NCBI RefSeq assembly: GCF_020085105.1
Contig: NC_058063.1
Coordinates: forward strand, 13,297,651-13,361,650
DNA length: 64,000 nt
DNA from: Siniperca chuatsi
Taxonomy: Eukaryota; Chordata; Actinopteri; Centrarchiformes; Sinipercidae
Direction: 5' to 3'
Shown here: positions 37,683-48,705 of the stretch, piece after piece
Layout: each line of letters starts with the position of its first letter
Position numbering within the stretch: the first letter of the stretch is position 1
Program-made: the position numbers and the translations under genes
Notes under the pieces: model-generated
The model's input: the letters and a program-made list of their open reading frames with translations, nothing else
Databases searched by the model: none
What the model was told of the DNA's origin: nothing

Positions 37683-37765
37683 TACAGTGGTGTGAAAAAG
37701 TGTTTGCCCCCTTCCTGTTTGTTCCCTCCTGTTTGTCAAACTTAAATGACAAACAGGTTTTTCAA
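37683..37765 (+). mobile_element. Tc1/mariner-type terminal inverted repeat (single end)
   Basis: CAGTGGTGTGAAAAAGTGTTTGCCCCCTTCCTG is a familiar end of teleost Tc1/mariner-like elements, followed by TTTGTCAAACTTAAATG. Only one end was found. It abuts the Harbinger fragment, which suggests insertion or deletion at that junction. Confidence 0.6.
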
Positions 37766-38030
37766 TTGAGTAAGTGATTAATCAACTATTTGTTTCAGCT
37801 TTAATTTGGATAAAAAGATCATCTTAACACTGTCCTCCTACAGATGTTACCTCTGTAAATTAGAGATGTTCTTGTCACATGTTTAAACCTTTTGTTTGCT
37901 CTTTGTTTCTTCTGGCTGATAAAGGTCACTTTGAGCGTGCAGACTTTTTTAACAACGTAGACAACGGTATTCTACACTTCTTACTCTGCTCTTTATCTCT
38001 CTCTGTAGGTTAGAGTTCTCATTACTGATA

Positions 38031-40055
38031 ATGTCAAACACTGGGCTTATTCAACACATCCGCAGCCCTCCTCAACCCCCAACACCGATACTAGGTGAGA
38101 TCAACAGTCAGAATCACACACTTCCCTGTCATCGTTTGATTTTGCTCAGATTATGTACAGAAAATAGGCTGAAGGTGTCTTTCATCTAAATATATTTTTT
38201 CTTCTTGCAGCATGTTCAAAGTTGGTTATTTGTGTCATGCCCATTGTTCAGATTGCAATTGGTGAGTCAGTGATGCACATTTACTGACATTTTATTCGTG
38301 TTGTTTGAATGAAATTTCTGCAGCAGTAAAGCAGGTTTTTGAAATGTCAGAAAGAATGTGGATAAATGACTTCCTGAATATTGTGAAAATATGGTGCGAC
38401 TAATCTCCCGTCGTCACCCCCGTGTCCAACAGGTGCAGTACATCTGGATGACTGTCCGCGCCAGCACTACATTCCCATCTATTTGATAGTGGTGGGAGTC
38501 TTTGGCCTGGTGCTGGCGGTGCTCTCCTGCCTGCCCTGCGCCCAGGAGCCCAAAGACGGCACCTCCAACCCGCTCAGTCGAGTCTGCGCCGCCTGGAACT
38601 CAGTGACATCTTTTTTCCTCTTCTGCTGGTTTATTGCTGGTGAGTTTAAACAGTGGTAAGCTGACGAATGAGCCCACAGAGTGGAAGCAGAGCCAGAGAG
38701 ATAAGAGGAAGAAGTTAGCATAAGTGACATCCATGGCCAAGGGAAATACTTGTTTCTGATTGTTTGTGGTTGGCAGGTGTTTAAATTGTGTAATGGGATG
38801 CCTCAAACAGAAATCTGGCCAACAGTCTAACCACCATTCTAAATTGATATAAATGAGGGTAGACTAAATATTAACACCTCTCATAATAACAATTCAACAA
38901 CAACACAAACTACATCCTCCAAAATGGTCTTACAGTTGAATCAACACCTCTCTAAATCACTTTCAGCAAAAACTGACTGCACTAGTTTTAGCTACCTAAT
39001 AAACTAGCAACTGAGTGTATGAAACTGCAGGTAACCATAGCAACAAAACTTATCTAACTAATCTAACTTAAAAAACGTACAACAATAGACAGTGATTTTC
39101 ACACAGCCTACTTCAAGAGGCTGAGGTGTAAGTGTGATGTTGCACTACAAGTTGTTCTGATGTAAGAACATAATGCACTCAGGGGAGGAAATATCACTCA
39201 CTCTTTGCCTCCATTTTGTCCATTATTTTCTTATAGCTGGCATGATCTCTTACTGTACATACCCTCCAGGCTGCAACTCATTAAGGTGCACCAGTTGGAG
39301 AATCGACACACTATAGTAACATGTGTGAGCCACTAGATGTCCATCTATGTCTGCTAGAGATTCCACTCCCTTTTGTTGCACACAAACCCCTTAGGTGTAC
39401 ATGTAAAATTAATTTAAAAAAAATAGTCTCATCTCAGTGAAGCTGTGGCTGTGCTGAAACCTCTGTAGGCCATGTCATTTAGTGAGGAAACACAGCCTTA
39501 GGTAGCTTAGGTAGCCAGTCAAATGAAGTTCATTATACATATTTTTGGGCTGAATTTCACTTGGATTTCTGCCTCACGTTAAATAAATGACACCGTCATC
39601 TCTCTTCTATCAGCTCAAGCAAAAAGCATAAAATGGCCAAAAAATATTGGAAAAAAGAGAGAGAAAAATGTATTAATATAAATGACTCAAAACAGCTGTT
39701 ACAACGCACAATAACAAACCCAGTATCCTAGTAACACTGTCTTTGGCTTTACATCTTTGTTTCATTCATCGTGGTATAAAGCCAAGATCTGTAATTGTAG
39801 AGGTGACTGAATGTATTTATTTTCTTGGGTTTCTCTTTTTGTCTAGGTAATGTGTGGATCTACTCTATTTACGAGCCGAACTACAACAAGAATACAACAA
39901 ACGTGGATCCCTACTGCAACAAGACACTCTACCTGTTTGCCTTCTGGACCACCACCTTGGTCTACATCCTCTTGGGTCTGTTCCTGGTGGGCGGCTGCTG
40001 TGTCCTCTTCTGCTTCTTCCTTTGTGGCCGAGCCGACGGCGACGACAATGTTTAG
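38031..40055 (+). CDS. Transmembrane protein 272-like, tandem copy A
   Basis: Four coding exons give 531 nt, 176 aa: 38031-38094, 38211-38261, 38433-38639, 39847-40055. Every intron is phase 1 with GT/AG ends. An AG at 38008-38009 before the ATG marks a 5' UTR junction. The protein is a small four-helix membrane protein: TM1 KLVICVMPIVQIAIGAV, TM2 from YIPIYLIVVGVFGLVLAVL, TM3 from FFLFCWFIAGNVWIYSIY, and TM4 from LYLFAFWTTTLVYILLG on to a Cys-rich end. The loop before TM4 has NTT and NKT sequons and a PYCNKTLY motif. It ends in an acidic DGDDNV. This pattern is the fish TMEM272-like family, whose function is unknown to me. Copy A keeps a long polar TM2-TM3 loop and looks fully functional. 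A poly(A) site was not pinned down. Confidence 0.88.
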
Positions 40056-40652
40056 AGACAAACAAACGAAGAAGAGACAGGGTGCATCTCATGGGGCTGC
40101 ACACACTGAGTTTGCTGCTGAGCCTGTTAGTTTTTCTGCTGCACATGTACCAAAGTTGCACTTTTCTATTGTACCTTAACCGATCTGAAATATGCTTTAA
40201 AAGTTGACCTCTGGTTGACGTTTCTGTTTACACCTTGAGAGAATTGGAAGAACATTAGAGTGGACTTTCTTCATTAAATGAACCCTTTATAATGTTACGA
40301 TCGTGTCAAGTTATTGTTAATGGCTGATACTTTAAGACTAATATGTCTTATTTTAACACCCATCATGTCTCATAGTGGCACTTGTAGTTGCACTGCCTTC
40401 GTTTTGCTAGCCCCAGTGGGTTCATGCTAAATTTGCTTGGTTTTTTTTATTTATTTTAATGCTCATGTTTGCTGATAATTTGTTAGGAAGGCGCTCTATA
40501 AAACATGGTCAAGTTAGACTCTAATTTAAACAATCATACGCCTCATGTTCCCCATCATGCACTTTTACTAGACAATGATTTCTTATCATACGCCTATATA
40601 AACTACTTAATGATACCTAATGCAGTGCTTTGTTTCCAGGGGGAGCCAACAT

Positions 40653-40692
<40 letters not shown>

Positions 40693-42060
40693 TAAATATT
40701 AAGATTACATAGAGTATATTAACCATGATACAATCAAAGATATGTTGTATTCTGTCATCTGAAGAATCAATTAAAAGAGAAAGAAATGTGGAAATGTGTT
40801 ATATGGGAACACTGTAGAAACAGAAAATGTATTGCTGTGAAGCGGTCAGATCTGAGTTCAGGATGTTGTTAAAAACCACCTGTTTGACCACAAGGCACGC
40901 GATACCTCACGTCCAACGCTCAGGCTACAACGCTAAGAGAGAAATAAGGGGAAGCTGCCTCTTCTTGAAACTAAAATAGCTATTTTATAGCAGTTCTCGC
41001 CTAATAATGGGGAAAACATTATGTAGTTTAAATGCTTTGTCTACTACTAGCTGGGAAACATAGGAACCGTGATGAAGGAAATGCAACAAGTGACTCCAAC
41101 GAGTAACACGGGTTAAAGCTGCTGATGTCAAAACCTGGAAACTTCCACGCAGCAGATGAGTGCAAAAGGCAGCTGTAAATGACAGAGCTAAAATGCAGAT
41201 GTGGTTCTAGCCAACGCACCAGACCATTGTTTTTAATACACATGTCCACACCAGCCCAGACAATATACCCAAACAATGCCTCATAATGTATACATATCAG
41301 TTACATAGTAGCAGATGCAACACAAGAAAATATTTTTAGGCAACATAGAGCAGAAAATGGAGTGGAAAAAGAGAAATAACATATTTCCCCCCAGCTTGTA
41401 ATTATTTTTACACATTGTTGTTTACCTCTGACCTCAAACTAAATCATACTTCCTCATGCTTGCCTGTGATTTACCTCTCCTCTGGCTGCAGAGTCTGTCA
41501 TTCTCCACCTGTCCAGTAGCTCCTCAGATGAGGGTTCAGACACCCTACACGCAGACAAGGAAACTAAATACTTGGATGATTTTCTGTTCTTTAAATCCCA
41601 CCGGGACTGTAGACATCGAGGAATTATTATATTTCCAAGGGAAGACTGGAGCGCACTGATTGATTTGCACTCTTACACACCCAAAGGTATTGCATGACCT
41701 TTTTCTACATGTGCAGAATATAAGGAGTTAAACATTCAGCTGAAGAAACAATTTAAAACACCCTCTTTCCTGTAGAAATGTCTTTTTTGAGATTGTTTAG
41801 TCATTACATTAGATTCATGTTACTGTTACTATACTGTTCTTGCCGTTAAAAGAAGTAAAATGACTTTGCCATTTGTTTTCAAGGAAATAGGCTACAGTTT
41901 GTATGTTTCAGCTAGAGCTATTTCACCACTATTTTCTGAATGAAGAGCACTTCTTGTGATATGTCCTTCTGGCAGTTTTGAGCCTACAGACTGGACTTTG
42001 GCTGTAGAGTAGACAGCTGATGTGGCTGCCTCTCTTCTCTTTGAACCTCTGTAGGTCAGA
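40056..42060. other. Spacer between TMEM272-like copies A and B
   Basis: Holds the copy A 3' UTR, an (AT)n run (40662-40690) and unassigned sequence. The last ~130 bp (GACAGCTGATGTGGCTGCC, then an acceptor at about 42054) match the equivalent region before copy C (GACAGCTGATGTCTCTG), so the spacer end is part of the duplicated unit. No other gene was seen. Confidence 0.5.
40662..40690. repeat. (AT)n microsatellite
   Basis: About 14 AT units in the A-B spacer. Confidence 0.9.
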
Positions 42061-42076
42061 GTTATTATAACACAAA

Positions 42077-43600
42077 ATGTCAGAGAGTGACAGACCTCAA
42101 CGCATCCGCAGACTGATAAAACCTCCAGCACCAATATCAGGTGAGAGACAGCGATATTCGACTCTTGTTCATTTTAAATTAACCTCACACTACAGGTTGG
42201 CTTTGAAATCTTCTGTCTGTCTTCTGTCAGTATGTTTCCAGGTGATTATGTGTATCATGTCCTTTGCTCAGCTAGCAATAGTTAAGTGAATCAAAAGTAA
42301 CTTTTGAAATATCACACATCCAGAGTTATGGATTACAATCACTGCCAATAAAATAAAGTACAATGATCTTTAATACAGGAGGCAGGGGAAGTGATACACA
42401 ACTTATCCTTGTGTCCCACAGGAGCAGTGTACGAGTTTGACTGCCCCAGGCAGCCCTACATCCCCATCTATCTGTTAGTAATGGGAGTCATCTCCCTGCT
42501 GCTGGCTGTGCTCTCCATCCTGCCCTGCACTGCTGGCTTCGGGAATCACAGCAAGGCCCGGAGCTGCCTCGTCTCTCTCTTCTTCTTCTGCTGGTTCGCT
42601 GGTAAGATAAAAGACTGGAGTGGCAGTCTAACCAACGCACAATCAGTACACTAACACAGGCAGTTAAAGCTCCACTAATCAATACTTTTATATCAGTCAG
42701 ATGACTCTGTGTACTCTGAAAGGTGTTTCTTGCAGCTTTTTTGCCTCTTTTTCCTTGACACAAGTGTCTCTGACTGAAATGTTAGTGTTGCTCTGTGTCT
42801 GCCAGCTTTCTATGATGCAGCTTTAAATAAAAGATATGTACATTAAATAACTGTGAGCTGAAATTCCAAAACAGGTCCTGTTGGAGTTTTCGGAACATGT
42901 AGATGTTGTTTAAAGCTGCTGTAATTAGTATTTTTATCTAAACAATGACAATGTGAATGGAGAGAATTATCACCTGTAGCCTAACTGTAGTTCCCCTAAA
43001 TTCTGCAGAGTGTTTTAGCATCATTCAGCTCATTAATTTACTTTTATGATCTGCAATTTTAATGTCTTGATTTTAGTTTTGTTCTGTTGCCCCCAAATGG
43101 CAAAAAAAAAAATCAATTCAAGCAGGTCTAAGGAGAATTAATGATATTGAAGCTTTCTTCTCAGGCAATATGCGAACGAATGCACGCCATAATATTTAAA
43201 GGCCACTAGATGTCCTCCTGATACCTCTATGCATATGAATCAATCCTGACAACATTACTACAAAGGGACTGAAAGCTTTTATTAACACAAAGCTAACAAG
43301 CTAAAATCAGTAAATGTGAAGTTGATGCTTTGCCCTTGTGCCACAGTGATGTGCTGTAACACAACAGAAAATGTTTTTACTTCTGTGGAAAGTACTTATT
43401 CTCTTCTTTTTTCTTTAGGTAATGTGTGGATTTACTCCATCTATGAACCCAACTACAACAAGACAACGACCAGCATGGACACCTACTGCAACAAAACTCT
43501 CTACCCGTTTGCCTTCTGGACTACCAACCTGAACTATATCCTGTTAGGTCTCATTCTTTTCTCTAGCTGTTGCACACGCCTTCTGTGTGGTGATGATTAA
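42077..43600 (+). CDS. Transmembrane protein 272-like, tandem copy B, with a damaged donor
   Basis: By homology the exons are 42077-42140, 42231-42281, 42422-42601, 43419-43600 (477 nt, 158 aa), all phase 1. The start MSESDRPQRIRRL parallels copy A. Exon 3 begins GAVYEFDCPRQPYIPIYLL; exon 4 begins GNVWIYSIYEPNYNKTTTS and ends TRLLCGDD, shorter than A. The exon 2 donor, GTGAG in A and GTAAG in C, reads TTAAG here (GCAATAG|ttaagtg). Using the GT one base upstream breaks the frame, and reading through meets a stop at once (GTTAAGTGA). Skipping the 51-nt exon 2 keeps the frame but removes TM1. So B either makes a three-helix protein, is dying, or the base is an assembly error. Its coding exons are otherwise open. 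Two AATAAA-type signals follow the stop (about 43613 and 43650). Confidence 0.8.
42910..43130. repeat. Copy of the TTAA-flanked repeat in copy B intron 3
   Basis: Begins TTAAAGCTGCTGTAATTAG and contains GAGAGAATTATCACC and GTTGCCCCCAAATGGC, matching the element at 26.1-26.9 kb. The 3' end reads TCTAA rather than TTAA. Non-coding and diverged. Confidence 0.5.
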
Positions 43601-43829
43601 AAGACAGCAACCTAATAAACATATAGAAGTGGTTGGTGGATTTAATGACAATAAACTGTGCAAACTTATCTGTGTTTCCATGTGGGTCTGAACAAAAGGA
43701 GATCCTTAAATCACCTCAATCACCCGCATCACATGGTTTATTCTTATATATCTTTTTCACAGAAATATTATAATTTACATTCAGAATACAGTATAATACT
43801 TAATAGTGTATGTTTTGACATTTGTAACT

Positions 43830-44010
43830 CCATTGCCCTTTGAAACTCTCCACGGGCCTTGCAGAGCCTGAACGGCATGCAGGTGTACCACCAGGTGTAC
43901 CATCCACTGCTATCTGCCAATCCAGACTGGAGGTCAACTGTTGAAAACATAGTAGCTCCTCCAAGAACATCAAGACTCTCTTCAATCTTGGGCAAGGAAG
44001 ATGCAACCTT
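43830..44010 (-). mobile_element. Ty3/Gypsy-type LTR retrotransposon fossil, reverse transcriptase fragment
   Basis: A short minus-strand stretch carries recognisable Ty3/Gypsy reverse transcriptase words: LPKIEESLDVLGGA, FSTVDLQSG and MPFRLCKA. It is a small, broken fragment with no LTRs, gag or integrase visible nearby. It abuts a tRNA-like SINE on its right. It looks old and lies in the spacer between TMEM272-like copies B and C. Confidence 0.7.
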
Positions 44011-44027
44011 GACCATCAAACTGTGGA

Positions 44028-44335
44028 ATGGGAGAGTGGGTTGTCCGCTGATCACAGGGTTGGCGGTTCGATCCCCACCTCCACAAATTGCTCCTGATGG
44101 ACAGCTCGCTGCCATTGGTGTTTGCGTGAATGGGTGAATGAGCGGCAAAAACCTAAAAGCAGAATCCTGTCAGGTTAGGATTGGCGCTCATTTTCCTTGT
44201 AGTTCTCTATTATTTTTCTTTAGTTTTGTACTTGGCTTGTCATGTTCACAGACCAATCAACGTGATAAAGGGGAGACAAACTTGTGTCTGTTGTGAACTG
44301 CCTTGAAGTAAAGGAAGTAAAATAAATAAATGATA
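44028..44335 (+). mobile_element. tRNA-derived SINE-like element
   Basis: GGGTTGGCGGTTCGATCCCC carries a pol III B-box (GGTTCGATCCC). It is followed by ATTGCTCCTGATGGACAGC and GTGAATGGGTGAATGAG, familiar from fish SINE-type repeats, and an A/T-rich AAATAAATAAATGA tail. It directly follows the Gypsy fragment. Truncated at the 5' side of the tRNA part. Confidence 0.55.
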
Positions 44336-44924
44336 GACTCTTAGATAAAGATACATACTATTAGAAAATATTACTGATCCATTTCCATTAATCATCTTCT
44401 TGAGTTTGGCACAAAATTGGTCATTTCCACAGACAATGTGTTGTGTTACATAATTTATACTCAAACTCTATATTTGGATACATGTCCTTCCTTTCACTCT
44501 CACCATCACCTTCTCTAGAGGAAGCACAACATATTAACTGATAGGGGCACTGACTCAACACATTTCAGCATGATGCATTTCCTTGAAAACACTTTTAAAA
44601 TCTTAAAATGTGTCTGATACAAATGAATACAGATTACTGTAGACTTATTTGAGTTTTTCAGGAACTTAAATTAAGCATCAAGAAGAAAGACACTGAAACA
44701 GGAAGTTGAGACACACGCACACAGGCACAATATATGTATATTACCAAGTTCTTGTGCAAAAGACCTTTTCTTTCACTTTGAGCAGGAGACACAAAAAGGT
44801 AAGACGTGACCTATCTGATACCATCACATAATGTATTTCAATTTTAATTACTAATTGTTTTCTGCATTTTTCTATATATTCTGTACTGTATAAGATAGAA
44901 CCGAGAGAAATGAAGGAGTGCAAA

Positions 44925-45100
44925 TATCTAGAGTGCAAATATAAACAAAATATATAAAACATAAAGATTATCAATGAGGTGCAAACCAAATGTACACAAT
45001 GCCAGAAATGTAAAGGTTAATGGTAGGTATCAAAAATCTAAACTGGTAAATTGTAAGGTGCAAATCCAAATATACACAATGTCAAAAATATAAATGCAAA
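44925..45100. repeat. Diverged short tandem repeat, period near 97 bp
   Basis: GAGGTGCAAACCAAATGTACACAATGCCAGAAATG (from about 44975) recurs as AAGGTGCAAATCCAAATATACACAATGTCAAAAAT (from about 45056). An earlier AGTGCAAATAT pair occurs at 44925-44942. Upstream of copy C. Confidence 0.5.
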
Positions 45101-45317
45101 GAATCATATATATACTGAGAAGCGGCATATAGCTGTGTAGGTAATATCAAATCAGGGAAGTATAATACAGTATGTGTGAATATTTAGATTTTCTATTTTT
45201 ACAGTTGTCTAATGACGAGGAACTTTCAAACTGACTTCTTGTTTAATGTACCTGACAAACAGTGTAGACAGCTGATGTCTCTGTTCTCTTTGTTGGTTAG
45301 ATTTATCGTCACTAATT

Positions 45318-48300
45318 ATGCCAGAGAGTGACAAAGCTCAACACACCTGCAGACTTCCAACAGTAATAGTAGGTGAGAGATAGTGATGTGCAAAATTCTT
45401 AAACACTTGTGGTCAAAGCTACATTAAACTTAAAACATCTACATGTGGTATACTTATTTGTGATGTAAAAGGCATTTTGTCTGTCTTCCATCAGTATGTA
45501 CTGTGGGGATTTTCTTCATCATGCTCATTGCTCAAGGGGTAGTTGGTAAGTGACTGGTGTACTCACTGTCATGAAGATGTATTCATGTCATCAGAATTCA
45601 TTTTCTGCACCGCGAAAGCAACTTTTGGAATATCAGACAACCAGAATTGTTTATTCCAATCGCCAACAATAAAATGGAGTATAATGATCATTAATCGATG
45701 AGGCAGGTGAAGTGATACTCTTCTTTTTCTTTGTCCTTGTGTCCACCAGGAGCAGTCTACATACATGACTGTCCGTTGCTGCCCTTCATCCCCTTCTATT
45801 TGTTGGTGATGGGAGGAAGCATCCTGCTGTTCTGCCTCATAGACTGCAACGTTATCTGTTTCGGCTCAGTCTTTATCTTCTATTTCTTCTGGTTCTTTGC
45901 TGGTAAGGGACTGTACACAAATTATTTCTCATATAAAGTCGGCCTATATTATAATTCAAGTTCAACCATTTGTTATGATTGCTAAAATTTGGAAATTGCT
46001 AATTTCACTCCTAAATTGGTGGCTATTGTGAAAACTATTGTTCTATGAAAACACTTAGGTTTAAATTAGATACACCATCTTAACCAGATCTTAAATTTTT
46101 AATGGCAGAATAGTGGTTGGAAATGTACCAACCCAGTACTATATTTTAAGGTATTGGGGAGAGGGTGCTACAGTTTTTTTAAGTTAAGAGATCAATGAAG
46201 CTGGGGAGGGTCTTTCAATGTAAAAATCTCTTCTTTTGGTTTAATTACCTGCAAATTTACTGTATAGATAGGTCAAACAGCCAGTCAGTCAATCCCAGCA
46301 GCAGTGGCAGGCAGCTGTTTTCAGATAAATTAAGAAACTCATTATACAAAACTGGCCCACCGAACAACAGAAGAAGTAAGTAACTAGCTGGTGAAGAAAG
46401 TGAAACACTTAGCGAGCAAGACTCATATTTTCTCAGGAGTAGGTGGAGACCAAAACAAAGCTCAAAGGAGAGTGAATTTTGGACTTGGTCAAGTGAGCAA
46501 GTGGTAAAACATGACTCCAAATGAATGCTAATGCTGATCTGTGTTTGCTGAAGTTAAAGAAGACACTCTAGCCATAAGAACTTTATAAGGCAATATACCT
46601 GTATGTCAGGGCGAATTTTTCAACTTTAAATAAAAGATAAGTACATTAGGTAGTTGTGAGCTGAGACATGAAAAATAGTATTTGGTGATGTTTACTGGAT
46701 CGATACCCACCGCTTTTTTTAGGGAGAACTTGTGATGTAGAAGTTAGCCAGTTAGCCTAGCTTAGCACAAAGACTAGAAACAGGGGGAAAGTGTTAATTA
46801 GTGAGCTTTAGAGGTGCTGGTAGGTGAATTCTGTCACCATTGGACAGAGCTAGGCTAGCTGTTTCCCCATGCATCCAGTCTTTGTGCTAAGCTAAGCTAA
46901 CCGGCTACTGGCTGTAGCTTTATATTTAAGTAAGTAAGTTTTTGTAACATGTACACGCCACTCGTTGTCCACCATATATATGTAGAGATTAATAATTGTA
47001 TATGTTATGAAGTTAAAGGCAGAATGAGTAGGATTTGTCGTTGCTGTTTGTAAACACACAGTTCAAAGTTGGCCCCACCTCCCTGCCTCAACGAGCGAGA
47101 GAGCGACAGAAAGAATTAAATGTGCAAGTAACTGCTTGTTTCATGGCAGTTACGTTCTGAAGCACAAATAAACACACCGACACCTCCGCACACCTTCGCA
47201 ATTGCAGGATTTTGTGTGAATGCAGCCAAAGCCAGGCTTCTTCCAGTCCGCTCTGTGGCCTCTCTGCTCTGCGTGTGAGTGTGGCTCAGCCCTGGTCAAA
47301 CAGACACACAGCCCTGCAGAGCAGAGGAGAGTTGGAGACAGCGATGCCGCTACATTTGTATAGAGCCCCGACCTCACAGCCTGCACGCTGTTATTGTGTT
47401 ATTGTCTGGGGGCTACACACCACTGCCCAAAGGTTGATGCTCAGAAACATCCCAAACACAGTAAAATAATAAGAAACTAAGAATTACAGGCAGAGGTCAG
47501 GGTCTCTGCAGATACAAACACCGCCGAACACTTCTAGTGGGTCATAAGTGATGATTGAGAGGGATTATTTTTGTGTGAGTCTATACATTGTTTTTTTTTT
47601 TAGGAAAATCCTACTTATTCTGCATTTAAATTATAATACATTAATTTAAGGGAAATAATTGATTCCATAAATAAAGTCATTGTCATAATCAGCACCTCAG
47701 CTCTAATCAGCATGATAACTAGGGCCCGACTGATTTGGGATTTTTGCGACCAAATATGTTACCACAAGCATTTTTTTCTCCATTATATACCGGAAAAACA
47801 GTTTTCACATCGGCGCATATCAGATAACTTATACTCTGATAGATACCGATATAGCTGATAATATTGGTCGACTGATATATTAGTCAGGCTCCAATGATAA
47901 CAACATCATCTCTACTTTTTACAAATTGCAATTCTGCCAACATTTTCTGAAATGTCTTGAAATCTTTGGTTCATTCATCCTTGGTATAAAGCCAGGATTT
48001 GAAATTATTGATGGGGAAGCTCTGAAACTGTGATCAAGCATTGCCACAAAAAAGACAAAACACGTTATTCTTTTCTTGGGATCTTTTTTTTTTCTAGGTA
48101 ATGTGTGTATCTACGCTATTTACCCTCTATTGCCCAGCTACGACAAGAACACAACACAAGACTACTGCAACAAGACACTCTACTTGTTTGCCTTTTGGAC
48201 CACCAACATGACCTATGTTGTATTTGGTGTGATCTTTCTCTCCTGGTGCTGTTGTGAGCAACAAGAGTCTGATGATGCACAAATGCCCGTGCAGGTATAA
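45318..48300 (+). CDS. Transmembrane protein 272-like, tandem copy C
   Basis: Four exons give 462 nt, 153 aa: 45318-45372, 45495-45545, 45750-45902, 48098-48300, all phase 1 with GT/AG ends. The start MPESDKAQHTCRL matches copy B. TM1 is VGIFFIMLIAQGVVGAV and the exon 3 start is YIHDCPLLPFIPFYLLVMGG. The TM2-TM3 loop is almost gone (LFCLIDCNVICFG in place of the long polar loop of A). Exon 4 starts GNVCIYAIYPLLPSYDKN, keeps YCNKTLYLFAFWTTN and ends in a new Cys/acidic tail (WCCCEQQESDDAQMPVQV). Introns 1 and 2 are compact. Intron 3 is 2.2 kb and filled with small transposons. AATAAA overlaps the stop region (48299-48306). All four donors and acceptors look sound, so it is probably functional though the most diverged copy. 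Confidence 0.85.
46380..46545. repeat. Partial copy of the TTAA-flanked repeat
   Basis: AAACAAAGCTCAAAG, GTCAAGTGAGCAAGTGG and CCAAATGAATGCTAATGCTG match the right half of the element at 26.7-26.9 kb. Both true ends are missing. Confidence 0.45.
46735..46912. mobile_element. Foldback (hairpin) element
   Basis: GCCTAGCTTAGCACAAAGACTAG at the left is mirrored by CCAGTCTTTGTGCTAAGCTAAGC at the right. The two arms pair over about 30 bp and enclose ~110 bp, including GAGGTGCTGGTAGGTG. It is a common type of fish repeat. In intron 3 of copy C. Confidence 0.6.
47023..47629. mobile_element. TTAA-flanked TIR element (MITE)
   Basis: Left end TTAA-AGGCAGAATGAGTAGG and right end (reverse complement) TTAA-ATGCAGAATAAGTAGG give about 22 bp of inverted repeat, each bounded by TTAA. 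The 607-bp inside has no transposase. TTAA target sites are typical of piggyBac-type enzymes. In intron 3 of copy C. Confidence 0.65.
47720..47905. mobile_element. Small repeat with GGGCCCGACTGAT-type ends
   Basis: TAGGGCCCGACTGATTTGGG at the left and GGTCGACTGATATATTAGTCAGG at the right match a widespread fish non-autonomous DNA repeat marked by GACCGATAT-like words. In intron 3 of copy C, ~190 bp before exon 4. Confidence 0.5.
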
Positions 48301-48705
48301 ATAAAGTTGGATTAAACTAAAAGACAACAAACCTACACAGTAGATCACGATCAGGGTGGTTGATGGACTGATATGCATTTTCCCTAGAGTTTATCATGTA
48401 AATACTAGAAAGGAGATATTAAAATAACCTGAAGCACCAGAGTCACACTGTTTATTGATGTGCATATTTTATCACAGAAATATTGTAATTTACATACAAA
48501 ATACAAAACATAATACTTAATGTTGTATGTTTACTCTTTTACTTTTTACTTGAAAGTGAAATTACTTTTCACAACAGTATTGCATTATGTAAAAAAATCA
48601 TGTTTGGATACTATTCATGATATTTTCACTATTCATGTAAAGTTACATGTTTTCAGAGAGATGGTCAGGGCTGTCAATCTGATTGGTGGACTGGGCTGTG
48701 ATGTA
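48247..48705. repeat. Segmental duplicate of the tail at 52.35-52.83 kb (includes pcolce 3' UTR)
   Basis: From TGGTGCTGTTGTGAGC in the last exon of copy C to GACTGGGCTGTGATGT, this stretch aligns almost base for base with 52356-52834. It shares CCTGAAGCACCAGAGT, TTTATTGATGTGCAT, CACAACAGTATTGCATTATG and GCTGTCAATCTGATTGG. The second locus is the sequence immediately after the pcolce stop codon. A weaker match to part of it follows copy B (about 43625-43790). Confidence 0.85.
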
